This document shows positions 1 through 7,225 of a stretch of 16,286 nucleotides of DNA, piece after piece. This DNA is from JBEKYD01 sp049509915 (GTDB lineage Bacteria > Acidobacteriota > Terriglobia > Bryobacterales > Bryobacteraceae). The position numbers and the translations under genes were made by a program. The number at the start of each line of letters is the position of its first letter. The stretch's first letter is position 1. Below the pieces are notes generated by a model. The model was not told the origin of the DNA. It saw only the letters and a list, made by a program, of their open reading frames with translations, and did no database searches. The stretch is from positions 1 to 16,286 of the forward strand of contig JBEKZL010000211.1 in NCBI GenBank assembly GCA_049509915.1, written 5' to 3'.

Positions 1-118
1 AGAGTAAATTACCTTCTTTACATGGGTACACAATCGCATCGCCGCAAATCTCTATAACCAAGCTTTTCAAGGCCTTACGCGGGAAAATGCATCATAAAGA
101 GCGGGAACTTCGGTCTAG

Positions 119-135
119 TGGCCCGGAGCGGGCCA
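119..135. repeat. Short perfect hairpin
   Basis: TGGCCCG (119-125) is exactly complementary to CGGGCCA (129-135) across a three-base loop. Neither side is followed by a T-run, so it is not a standard intrinsic terminator. It may be part of the same repeat-rich intergenic tract as the element at 173-246. Function unknown. Confidence 0.45.
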
Positions 136-172
136 TATGGCACTCGGTGGGGGCCCGTGAAAAAACAAATTC

Positions 173-246
173 ATAACCGCCGGATGAACACCGATGAACA
201 CCGATAAATCCTTTGATTTCTTCATCAGTGTTCCATCGGCGGCTAT
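173..246. repeat. Imperfect inverted repeat with tandem GATGAACACC
   Basis: The arm at 173-198 matches the reverse complement of 221-246 at 21 of 26 positions, around a 22-base centre. Within the left arm the decamer GATGAACACC is repeated head-to-tail (183-192 and 193-202), followed by a partial third copy (GATAAATCC). The palindromic form in an intergenic site suggests a REP/MITE-like interspersed element. I recall similar GATGAACACCGATGAACAC wording between genes in Solibacter-type genomes, but could not search for it. No coding potential is seen. Confidence 0.6.
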
Positions 247-302
247 ATTTCTTCACAGCTTCTGGGGGGCGCGGCTCGGTTGCGCGCGTCTCCCAGGTGC
301 CC

Positions 303-341
303 AAAACAGGGCAAGCTAAAGCATGCCGCCTCAGCTTGCCC
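303..341 (-). terminator. Intrinsic terminator of the ADOP permease gene
   Basis: On the minus strand GGGCAAGCT (341-333) pairs perfectly with AGCTTGCCC (317-309). The loop is 15 bases and is followed by TGTTTT. The 9-base-pair GC-containing stem plus T-rich tail fits a Rho-independent terminator. The first arm begins inside the last codons of the permease gene and the stop codon (333-331) lies at the base of the loop, so coding end and terminator overlap. Confidence 0.6.
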
Positions 342-2784
342 GCAGGGCTGTGGATGGGTCGATGCGGGAAGCCCGGCGGGCTGGGATGTAGCCGGCGATG
401 GCGGAGACGGCGGCGAGCACGAACAGGGCTCCGAAAAACGTCAGCGGATCGCGGTTCGTCACTCCATAGAGCAGGCCGCCCAGAGTCCGCGCCATGGCCC
501 ACGAAGCGGCGGCCCCGAGCAGCATGCCGATGGCGGCGAGCGCGACAGTCTGGCCGACGATGCCGGCTTGTAAGTTGACGGCGGAAGCGCCCAGGGCCAT
601 GCGAATCCCGATTTCCTGAGTCCGCTGGTTGACCGAATACGAAACCACGCCATAGATGCCGAGCGAGGCCAGAATAAGCGCAAACGCGGCGAAGCAGCCG
701 AGCAGGAGAACCACTACGCGGCGCGGCGATACGGCGCGATCGACGAGTTCCTGGAGGATGCGGAAGTCTTTGGCGGGCAGGTTGGGCGCGATAGGCCGGA
801 GGGCAGCGCGAAGGGACGAAGCAATCTCCGCCGGAGGAAGCGTAGTACGAACCACCAGGTCCACCGAAGCGAAGTCGCCGCACTGGCGGATGGGCAGGTA
901 CATTTCCATGCCGGCCCCTTGTTCCAGTGCCAGGTGGCGGACGTCGCCGACCACGCCCACCACGTGCCGCTCGCCGCAAGCAAGGATGGTCTTGCCCAGG
1001 GCGCTTTCGCCGGGGAAAAGGGTGCGCGCCATGGTTTCGTTGATCAGGATGACCGGATCGGACTTGGGCCGGTCGCGCGGATCGAGGTCGCGGCCGCTGC
1101 GCAGGGGAATACCCATGGCACCGATATAGCCGTCGCTGACCACGCGCACGAACGCATCCGGGAAGTGGCCCTTAGCGTAGACCTGGCCCTTAGCGGGCGC
1201 GCCCCAACTGCGGTTGCGGCCGAGAGGGAGGGCATCGGTCAAACCGGCGGCGGCGACACCATGAACTTCGCGGGCGCGGCGCAGCACGTCGTCGAAATAG
1301 GCGGCCAGATCGGCGGCATTGGTGTAGTTAACCGTAGGGTCCACGCGGATGGCGGCGGCGCGTTCGGGGCGAAACCCGAGGTTGACGTCGAGGACGTGGA
1401 GAAAGCTGCGGATCAACAATCCGGCTCCCACCAGCAGCACGCAGGCAAAGGCGACCTCGGAGACGACCAGCCCGTTGCGAACCAGGTTCCGTCCATGGCC
1501 GGCGGTGGAACCGCGATTGGTATCCTTCAGCGCGTCGTGCAATGCGCCGGCACCAACATGGAGCGCGGGGGCGAGTCCGAAGAGCACGCCGGTCAGCACC
1601 GAGGCGAGCAGAGCGAAGGCCAGCGCGTTGGTATCGGTACGCACGCTGGCGAGAAGGGGAATCTTCACTGCGTCCAGATGAGACAGAACATGCGTTCCGG
1701 CGGTGGCCAGAATCACGCCCAAGGCCGCTCCGCAGCAGGAAAGGGCGATGCCTTCGGTAAGCATTTGTTGGATGAGCCGGCGCCGGCCGGCGCCCAGGGC
1801 GGTGCGGATGGCGATCTCCTTCTGGCGGGCGGCGGTGCGCGCCAATAGCAGGTTCGACAGGTTGGCGCAGACGATGAGCATGACCACGCCCACCGCGCCT
1901 GCCAGCACCACCAATGCCAGGCGCAGGGAGCCGCTGACGTGTTCGGCCAGAGGACTGATATGGCCTTCGAAATCGTTACCCTGGCCCCTGTACGCGGCGG
2001 TGAGTTGCGCGGCCAGTATGGTCAACTCCGCCCGAGCCTGGCCTACGGTGACACCGGGTTTGAGACGGCCAATGATGGCGAGCGTGTTGCCCCAGCGGTT
2101 GGTTTCCTTGCTTAGGGGAAAGGGAAAATAGAGATCGATGTGACTGCCGGGAGTGAAGACGGATGCGAAATCGAAAGACTCCGGCATGACGCCGACCACC
2201 GTGACCGGCTCATTGTTGAGAATGAGCGCGCGGCCGACGATGGCGGGGTCGGAGCCAAACCGGCGCGCCCAGAGGCCGTAGCCCATCAGCACCGCCTTGG
2301 GCCCATGCCATTTGCACTCCTCGGCATTGAACAGGCGGCCGAGTTGGGGCTTGACGCCGAGCACCTGAAAGAAATTCCCGGAAACCGGCACGCCGCTGAG
2401 ACGCTCCGGCTGGCCATCGCCGCTGAGCAGATTGTCGCCCACCCCGTAGAAGGCGAAGTAAGCCGCCAGGTCGGAATAGGAGCGGGTACGCGCGCGCAAC
2501 TCGAGCAGGTAATGGACTTGGGTAGTCGCGCCGGAAAGGCCGCCGGTATCGTAATTGGAAATCCAGACCAACTTCTGCGGCTCGCGAAATGGCAGAGGCC
2601 GAACCAGGACGGCGCTGACCACGCTGAATACGGTGGCGCTGGCGCCGATGCCCAAGCCGACGATCAAAATGGCAAAAGTGGTGAAGCCGGCGTCTTTCCG
2701 CAGAGTTCGAAAGGTGTAGCGCAGATCCTGGAGAAGACTCGACAAAGCGGACCGGAAGCGTCCGAAGGCAGGGGACGGCGTCAT
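331..2784 (-). CDS. ADOP-type ABC transporter permease (MacB/FtsX)
   Basis: An 817-residue inner-membrane protein with the duplicated MacB-FtsX layout known as the acidobacterial duplicated orphan permease. An N-terminal LRYTFRTLRKDAGFTT stretch leads into the first membrane helix (~35-58), which is followed by a periplasmic MacB_PCD domain. Three helices around 280-410 make the first FtsX core (with RQKEIAIRTALGAGRRR). A second helix at ~438-460 starts another periplasmic domain. The C-terminal FtsX core (~693-817) contains RTQEIGIRMALGAS and ends in PARRASRIDPSTALRAS. The length is usual for the family. Such proteins are thought to move or sense hydrophobic compounds or envelope parts, but their substrates are mostly unknown. 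There is no ATPase gene beside it, as is typical of this orphan family. It lies 62 bases downstream of the amidohydrolase on the same strand but has its own -10-like box. The ATG at 2784 matches the usual N-terminus. Confidence 0.93.
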   Translation of the reverse strand: MTPSPAFGRFRSALSSLLQDLRYTFRTLRKDAGFTTFAILIVGLGIGASATVFSVVSAVLVRPLPFREPQKLVWISNYDTGGLSGATTQVHYLLELRARTRSYSDLAAYFAFYGVGDNLLSGDGQPERLSGVPVSGNFFQVLGVKPQLGRLFNAEECKWHGPKAVLMGYGLWARRFGSDPAIVGRALILNNEPVTVVGVMPESFDFASVFTPGSHIDLYFPFPLSKETNRWGNTLAIIGRLKPGVTVGQARAELTILAAQLTAAYRGQGNDFEGHISPLAEHVSGSLRLALVVLAGAVGVVMLIVCANLSNLLLARTAARQKEIAIRTALGAGRRRLIQQMLTEGIALSCCGAALGVILATAGTHVLSHLDAVKIPLLASVRTDTNALAFALLASVLTGVLFGLAPALHVGAGALHDALKDTNRGSTAGHGRNLVRNGLVVSEVAFACVLLVGAGLLIRSFLHVLDVNLGFRPERAAAIRVDPTVNYTNAADLAAYFDDVLRRAREVHGVAAAGLTDALPLGRNRSWGAPAKGQVYAKGHFPDAFVRVVSDGYIGAMGIPLRSGRDLDPRDRPKSDPVILINETMARTLFPGESALGKTILACGERHVVGVVGDVRHLALEQGAGMEMYLPIRQCGDFASVDLVVRTTLPPAEIASSLRAALRPIAPNLPAKDFRILQELVDRAVSPRRVVVLLLGCFAAFALILASLGIYGVVSYSVNQRTQEIGIRMALGASAVNLQAGIVGQTVALAAIGMLLGAAASWAMARTLGGLLYGVTNRDPLTFFGALFVLAAVSAIAGYIPARRASRIDPSTALRAS

Positions 2785-2789
2785 GCATG

Positions 2790-2795
2790 GTTATA
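2790..2795 (-). promoter_or_regulatory. Possible -10 box directly before ADOP start
   Basis: The minus strand reads TATAAC at 2795-2790, only five bases before the ATG at 2784. A transcript starting 6-7 bases after the box would begin at or next to the start codon, giving a leaderless or nearly leaderless mRNA. I see no Shine-Dalgarno sequence, which agrees with this, but no good -35 box either. Confidence 0.3.
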
Positions 2796-2846
2796 CTGCC
2801 GAAAAGCAAAAAGGTTACCGAAGAGAGCCTTGACGGCCGCCCGCCG

Positions 2847-3680
2847 TCAGAGCCGGTAAGCCGCCGACGCCGTGCCGCGCCAGATCCAGTCCTGTTCGTC
2901 GGCCGACAGGGTGTCGAGCTTTCGGCTCACCGCTCCCAGCCAAGCCTGGTAAGTCGCGGCCAGGAGCAGCACCGGCCAGTCCGATCCGAACATCAGGCGC
3001 CGCGGCCCGAAGGCCTCCAGCACCACGTCGATGTAGGGTTCCAAGTCCGGGTAGGTCCAGACGCCCCAGTCGGCCTCGGTAACCATCCCCGACAGCTTGC
3101 AGCGGACATTTTCGCGTTTGGCCAGTTCCAGCACGCCCTCGCGCCAGGGCGAGAGCGAACGCTCGCGGATGCGGGGTTTGGCGATGTGATCCAGCACGAA
3201 TAGCTGATTCGGATGGCGGTCCACGAACGCGATGGTTTGCGGCAGGTGGCGCTCGAACACCAGCAGATCGTAGACCAGCGCGTAGTCGCGAAGCAGGGAA
3301 ATACCGCGGTTGAAGTCTTCGCGCAACATGTAGAGGTCGTCGGGCTCATCGTGTAGGACGTGACGAACGCCTTTCAATCCCGGATCGCCGGCGAATTCGT
3401 CCAGATACCGGCGCAGGTCCGGATCCGCCAGCGGCACCCATCCGACCACGCCGCTAATCAGGGCAGTCTGGCGCCGCAGTCCAAGCAGCCAGCGCGTCTC
3501 TTCGACCGTCTGGCGGGCTTGGACGGCAACCGTGCCGCCAATGCCGTTCGCCCGAAGCGAGGCCTGGAGTTCCGGCACCAGGAAATCGCGCCGCAGGACG
3601 GTCATCTCCGGCGACATCCAGCCATAATCGCGATGGTTGAATTGCCAGAGATGGTGATGGGCGTCGATTTTGAGTGTCAT
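2847..3680 (-). CDS. Amidohydrolase, L-fuconolactonase-like
   Basis: A 277-residue TIM-barrel hydrolase of the COG3618 (amidohydrolase 2) family, which opens sugar lactones such as L-fucono-lactone to the acid. It begins with the metal-binding strand DAHHHLW (H8 and H10), has VLDHIAKP (~162-168) with the conserved histidine H165, and ends with MFGSDWP carrying the conserved aspartate (~D234). No signal peptide, so cytoplasmic. I chose the ATG at 3680, not a start at 3695: it overlaps the reductase stop codon as TAATG and places the HxH motif close to the N-terminus as in relatives. This overlap suggests translational coupling with the sugar dehydrogenase, whose lactone product it would hydrolyse. 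Family assignment is firm. The exact sugar is inferred from the neighbours. A 2-pyrone-dicarboxylate-type hydrolase is a less likely alternative. Confidence 0.88.
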   Translation of the reverse strand: MTLKIDAHHHLWQFNHRDYGWMSPEMTVLRRDFLVPELQASLRANGIGGTVAVQARQTVEETRWLLGLRRQTALISGVVGWVPLADPDLRRYLDEFAGDPGLKGVRHVLHDEPDDLYMLREDFNRGISLLRDYALVYDLLVFERHLPQTIAFVDRHPNQLFVLDHIAKPRIRERSLSPWREGVLELAKRENVRCKLSGMVTEADWGVWTYPDLEPYIDVVLEAFGPRRLMFGSDWPVLLLAATYQAWLGAVSRKLDTLSADEQDWIWRGTASAAYRL

Positions 3681-4621
3681 TAGCGATAGTCCCACTGGTA
3701 ATTGTGCACGGGCTTCAGGATCTCCCGCACCCGCTCGAGCAGCGCGCCATCGGGGGGCTCTTCGCAGCAGCGGACGTTGCGCGCCACCGACTCCGGATTG
3801 GCGGAACTGAAAAGAGTGGTGGCAATATCGGGATTGCCGGCCGCGAACCGCAGCGCCAACTGGCTGATCGAAACGCCCGCCGCGCGGCAGAATTCGGCTG
3901 CCTGGCGGAATACCCGGCGGTGCTCGGGGCTGGCTGGATGCCAGTCGGCCGGACCGCTCCCGGTAAGCAGGCCGGAGGCGAACGGCGAACCATTGACAAC
4001 GCCGACGCCCCTGTCGCGGGCCATTGGGAGCAGGTCCAGCAGGCTGGTATCATTCAGGCAGTAGTGGTTGTGAATGAGGGCGGCGTCGATCGGCAGCGAA
4101 GCGAGGATTCTGCGCCAGAGGTCGAGCGGATAGATGCCGAAGCTCACGCCACCGATACGTCCCTCGCGCTTCAGTTCGCAAACCGCCTCGTATCCTTCCG
4201 AGAGCGCCCACTCGGTGTGTTTGCGGCCCTGGTACTCGATGTCGTGAATGTGAATCAGGTTGAAGTACTCGACTCCCAGGCGCGCGGCGCTCTCGCCGAT
4301 CGACCCGCGGATGGTCCGCCGCGAGTAGTCCAGCGTATCGTTTCCATAAGATCCGGGCGCGGTGTACTTACCGACCTTGGTGGAAAGATAATAACGGCCG
4401 CGGGGAACGCCGCGGAGCGCCTTGCCCAGGACGGATTCGGCCAGCGTACCGCCGTAAGCCGGCGCCACGTCGAAGTAGTTGATGCCGCAGTCGAGGGCGG
4501 CATGGACCGCCGCTATGCCCTCCGCCTCCGCCACCGGGTGAAACACGCCTCCCAGGGAAGACGCGCCGAAGCTGAGGCGAGAGACCTTCATCCCGGTCTT
4601 GCCGAGTTCGCGGTACTCCAC
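3680..4621 (-). CDS. Aldo/keto reductase, likely sugar 1-dehydrogenase
   Basis: A 313-residue NAD(P)-dependent aldo/keto reductase of the D-threo-aldose/L-fucose dehydrogenase type. It starts EYRELGKTGMKVSRLSFGASSLGG, typical of the group. The catalytic tetrad is visible as D51 (NYFD), Y56 (APAY), K82 (STK) and H124 (LIH). The likely reaction is oxidation of L-fucose or a related aldose to its lactone, with the lactone passed to the overlapping amidohydrolase. I chose the GTG at 4621 because a perfect AAGGAGG (4636-4630 on the minus strand) lies eight bases upstream. A longer frame to 4663 adds 14 residues without family likeness. It is divergent from the solute symporter. The AKR fold is certain. 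The substrate is inferred from context. Confidence 0.9.
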   Translation of the reverse strand: MEYRELGKTGMKVSRLSFGASSLGGVFHPVAEAEGIAAVHAALDCGINYFDVAPAYGGTLAESVLGKALRGVPRGRYYLSTKVGKYTAPGSYGNDTLDYSRRTIRGSIGESAARLGVEYFNLIHIHDIEYQGRKHTEWALSEGYEAVCELKREGRIGGVSFGIYPLDLWRRILASLPIDAALIHNHYCLNDTSLLDLLPMARDRGVGVVNGSPFASGLLTGSGPADWHPASPEHRRVFRQAAEFCRAAGVSISQLALRFAAGNPDIATTLFSSANPESVARNVRCCEEPPDGALLERVREILKPVHNYQWDYR

Positions 4622-4629
4622 CTCGTCAA

Positions 4630-4636
4630 CCTCCTT
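4630..4636 (-). promoter_or_regulatory. Strong ribosome binding site deciding a GTG start
   Basis: The minus strand reads AAGGAGG eight bases before the GTG at 4621. This near-consensus Shine-Dalgarno sequence is the main reason to start the aldo/keto reductase at 4621. It is the strongest ribosome site I found before any annotated gene in the window. Confidence 0.8.
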
Positions 4637-4670
4637 GCTGCGCCACCGGACGCGGGCGGGCACCGATTAG

Positions 4671-4698
4671 ATTATTCCCATGCGTGCGCCTCCGGCAA
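4671..4698 (-). promoter_or_regulatory. Possible promoter of reductase-lactonase operon
   Basis: On the minus strand TTGCCG (4698-4693) and AATAAT (4676-4671) are spaced by 16 bases. They match the sigma-70 consensus at 4 of 6 and 5 of 6 positions. Transcription would start near 4664 and give a leader of about 40 bases carrying the AAGGAGG site. It sits back to back with the symporter promoter, so both directions could share a regulator. Low certainty from sequence alone. Confidence 0.35.
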
Positions 4699-4750
4699 GC
4701 ACATCGATGACATCCATGCCGGGCGTCTCACGATTACGGGCGTGCCGGGT

Positions 4751-4756
4751 TATAAT
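4751..4756 (+). promoter_or_regulatory. Perfect TATAAT -10 box before symporter
   Basis: TATAAT lies 51 bases before the chosen symporter start and would start transcription near 4763. The sequence 17 bases upstream (TCACGA) is a poor -35 box, so the promoter may need an activator or an alternative sigma factor. Its position in the reductase/symporter divergent gap supports a real role. Confidence 0.4.
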
Positions 4757-4807
4757 GCCGGGCGATGTTTGCGAATGGCAGGTTTCCGGCGGCTGCCGAG
4801 TAACGAC

Positions 4808-6517
4808 ATGGGCGCGATGAAATGGTCCATGAACTGGGTCGACACCAGCGTACTGGCGATGTACCTGGTCGGCATAACGGCATTCGGCATTTGGATCGGC
4901 TTCCGCAGGAATGCGTCGTCCCAGCAGTATTTCCTGGCCAACAAATCGCTGGGGTGGTTCACCATCGGCGCCGCGGTCTTCACCTCCAACATCTCGACCA
5001 TTCACCTGGTCGGGCTGGCGGCTTCGGGCGCCAAGGATGGCATGGTAGTCGGAAATTTCGAGTGGATGGCCTGTTTCACGCTGATGTTGCTGGGGCTCGT
5101 CTTCGCGCCGTTCTACATCGGATCGCGCGTGTCCACGCTGCCCGAGTTCATGGAGAGGCGCTACTGCCCGGGGGCGCGCACGTTTCTGGCCGTGATTGGA
5201 TTATTGGGGGCGCTGTTGATCCACATCGGGATCAGCCTGTTTGCCGCGGCCAAACTGTTCGAGAGTTTTCTCGGCGTTCCCATGCTCTTCACCATTGTGG
5301 TCCTTTCGTTTTTCACGGTGACCTACACGGCATTAGGCGGACTGAAAGCGGTGGTCATGACCGAGAACATCCAGGTCTGCCTGTTGCTGGGCGGTGCGTT
5401 GCTGATCACGATCCGCGGGCTTCACGCTCTCGGCGGCGCCGGTATCCACAACTTGGCGCAATTCCAGGCCGCGCTCGAGCCCGGCCAGTTGAGCATGTTG
5501 CGGCCGGTCTTCGACGGCGCCGGGAGGTTGAACGGATACTCCTGGCTGGCCGTGCTGCTGGGGTACCCGATTCTCGGCATCTGGTATTGGTGCGCGGATC
5601 AGACGCACGTGCAGCGGGTGCTTGCCGCCAGGGATTTGAGGGCGGCGCAAAACGGGCCGCTGTTCGCGGGTTTTCTGAAGATCAGCCCGGTTTTCCTGAT
5701 GGTGCTGCCCGGTGTAATCGGATACGCCCTTTGGAGGAAAGGAGCGCTTCATTTGCCGGCGTTGGCAGGTTCCGGCGCTCCGGACTACAACGCCACGCTG
5801 CCGGCGCTGATCGGCTTTCTGGTTCCCGTAGGCCTGCGAGGGCTGCTTGCCGCGAGCATGGCCGCCGCATTGATGAGTTGCATGGCCGCGGCTCTCAATA
5901 GCTGCGCGACGCTCATTTCGGTGGATCTGGTCAAGCGTCACTCACCCGCCATGGCGGATTCCCGCGTGGTCCGGATCGGGCGGATCACCACAGCCGCCAT
6001 CATGCTTCTGGCGATGCTCTGGTCCACCCAAGGCGATCAATTCGGCACTATCTTCGAAGCCATCAACAAGATTCCGATGACGTTCGCGCCGGCGGTCACA
6101 ACCGTCTTTCTGCTCGGCATTCTGTGGAGGAGGGGAACCTGGCAGGCGGCGATGACGACGCTTTACGCGGGCTCGGCGATCGGAGTCGTTTACTTCCTGT
6201 GCGACCTGCCCGGCGTGGGCCGGTGGCTGCTGGGAACGCGTGCCCTCCCCGGGTTCAGCGGGCTGGTTACCGATCCCGTGCAGGGCCAGGGCATTCCATT
6301 CATGCTGGTGGGGCCGCTCGTGGCGATGGTGTGCGCCGCGATCTACATCGTCGTGAGCTTGAGTACCCCGGCGATGGACCAGGCTGCCATTCAAGAGGTT
6401 TGCTGGGACCGTCCCCTGGCGTTCTTGCGAGGGCCGATACGGGGCGCCGGCGATCCTCGGCTGGTGGCGCTGGCGCTGGCCGCGGTAGTCTCGTGCCTTT
6501 ACACGATCATGCGATGA
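4808..6517 (+). CDS. Sodium:solute symporter (SSS family), probably sugar
   Basis: A roughly 569-residue polytopic membrane transporter of the SSS/SGLT family, which couples Na+ entry to uptake of sugars or other small solutes. It shows VDTSVLAMYLVGITAFGIWIG as the first helix, the YFLANKSLGWFTIGAA segment, a sodium-site-like helix with STIHLVGLAASG, the family signature TYTALGGLKAVVMTENIQ, and the later ALNSCATLISVDLVKR helix that contributes to the Na2 site in relatives. Start uncertain: ATGs occur at 4775, 4808, 4817 and 4829. I chose 4808 because GAG lies seven bases upstream. The open frame continues far upstream opposite the reductase, but that part has no transporter character. Divergent placement beside sugar dehydrogenase and lactonase genes suggests it imports their substrate. 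Confidence 0.9.
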   Translation: MGAMKWSMNWVDTSVLAMYLVGITAFGIWIGFRRNASSQQYFLANKSLGWFTIGAAVFTSNISTIHLVGLAASGAKDGMVVGNFEWMACFTLMLLGLVFAPFYIGSRVSTLPEFMERRYCPGARTFLAVIGLLGALLIHIGISLFAAAKLFESFLGVPMLFTIVVLSFFTVTYTALGGLKAVVMTENIQVCLLLGGALLITIRGLHALGGAGIHNLAQFQAALEPGQLSMLRPVFDGAGRLNGYSWLAVLLGYPILGIWYWCADQTHVQRVLAARDLRAAQNGPLFAGFLKISPVFLMVLPGVIGYALWRKGALHLPALAGSGAPDYNATLPALIGFLVPVGLRGLLAASMAAALMSCMAAALNSCATLISVDLVKRHSPAMADSRVVRIGRITTAAIMLLAMLWSTQGDQFGTIFEAINKIPMTFAPAVTTVFLLGILWRRGTWQAAMTTLYAGSAIGVVYFLCDLPGVGRWLLGTRALPGFSGLVTDPVQGQGIPFMLVGPLVAMVCAAIYIVVSLSTPAMDQAAIQEVCWDRPLAFLRGPIRGAGDPRLVALALAAVVSCLYTIMR

Positions 6518-6580
6518 ACCCGGATACTCACGGGATCGACAGAGAACGCTAACATCCAAAGCGTGTGGCCGGAAAAGGTC

Positions 6581-7195
6581 TCATTTCGGGCTCCCGCCGT
6601 CAGCCCCGAACCCGCGCCGCCTTCGCCACAGCCAGTAACCCGCCCCCGCAGCCGCGGCAGCCAGGGTGGCCCGCAGCAGATAGCGATGAATATTGGCTTC
6701 CACCGCCCGCCAGCGGTCGCCCAGCACCATCCCCAGGCCGACAAAAGTTGCCACCCATACGGCTCCGCCGAAATAGGCGAACAAGGCGAACTGGCGCGGC
6801 TCCACCGCGCTCATGCCGGCGGCGTACGCCGTCAGGTGGCGCACGCCGGGGACGAAATAACCGAATGTCAGGCCCCAGTGCCCGACCCGTTCGAACCAGG
6901 CGTGGGCGTTGCGCACGTGCTCTTCGGAGATGCGCACGTAGCGGCCATAACGGTGGATCAACGGCAGGCCGAAAACACGCCCCAAGGTGTAGCTGAGAGT
7001 GATGCCGCACAGGCTGCCGGCCAAGGCGGTAAAGTACGCGGGCACCAGCGCCAGGTGCCCGCCATAGACCAGGTAACCGACAAAGGTCAGCAACGTTTCG
7101 TCGGGAACCGGCAATCCCACTATGCCCAGCATCAGCAACGAAAAAATTGCCAGATACCCATACTGTGCGATCCAGGCGAGAACCTGTTGTTCCAT
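6581..7195 (-). CDS. DedA family membrane protein
   Basis: A 204-residue integral membrane protein of the DedA/SNARE-associated family. Members act in proton-dependent transport, membrane homeostasis and, in some cases, undecaprenyl-phosphate or phospholipid flipping. Seen are the re-entrant segment with GLPVPDETLL (~27-36), the TALAGSLCGITLSYTLGR stretch (~56-73) and FGYFVPGVRHLTAYAAGMS (~111-129). The usual pattern here is G-R-F-x-P-G-x-R. This protein has tyrosine (Y113) in place of the first arginine but keeps R119. The C-terminus ends in an arginine-rich tail after the last helix. It starts 30 bases after the glgC stop on the same strand, so the two may be co-transcribed. The shared transcript does not by itself suggest a shared function. 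Confidence 0.9.
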   Translation of the reverse strand: MEQQVLAWIAQYGYLAIFSLLMLGIVGLPVPDETLLTFVGYLVYGGHLALVPAYFTALAGSLCGITLSYTLGRVFGLPLIHRYGRYVRISEEHVRNAHAWFERVGHWGLTFGYFVPGVRHLTAYAAGMSAVEPRQFALFAYFGGAVWVATFVGLGMVLGDRWRAVEANIHRYLLRATLAAAAAGAGYWLWRRRRGFGADGGSPK

Positions 7196-7225
7196 GCGAA
7201 TCGGGCAGCCGTCGCGCCAGGCCGC

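Larger units (their letters stand above)
1..330. other. Intergenic region without a convincing gene
   Basis: I see no supported coding region here. The reading frames that cross it are arginine- and proline-rich and run into the permease gene on the wrong frame. The first ~110 bases are noticeably more AT-rich than the rest of the window. The stretch holds a small perfect hairpin (119-135), an imperfect inverted repeat with internal 10-base direct repeats (173-246), and the terminator of the permease gene (303-341). These are listed separately. Confidence 0.6.

Noticed and set aside
438..450. Loss of the KMSKS motif in ArgS as a sign of inactivity (residue numbers of the protein, gene at 10461-12392)
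   Set aside because: SGRKG in place of KMSKS occurs in arginyl-tRNA synthetases, and the HIGH motif, tRNA-binding and DALR regions are all intact.
919..1848. 309-codon plus-strand frame inside the ADOP permease
   Set aside because: Gly/Ala/His-rich antisense shadow of a well-supported membrane protein gene.
3674..4774. Long N-terminal extension of the symporter frame opposite the aldo/keto reductase
   Set aside because: The open frame continues upstream only because of GC-rich codon structure. The extension lacks membrane character, while the opposite strand encodes a clear aldo/keto reductase with all catalytic residues.
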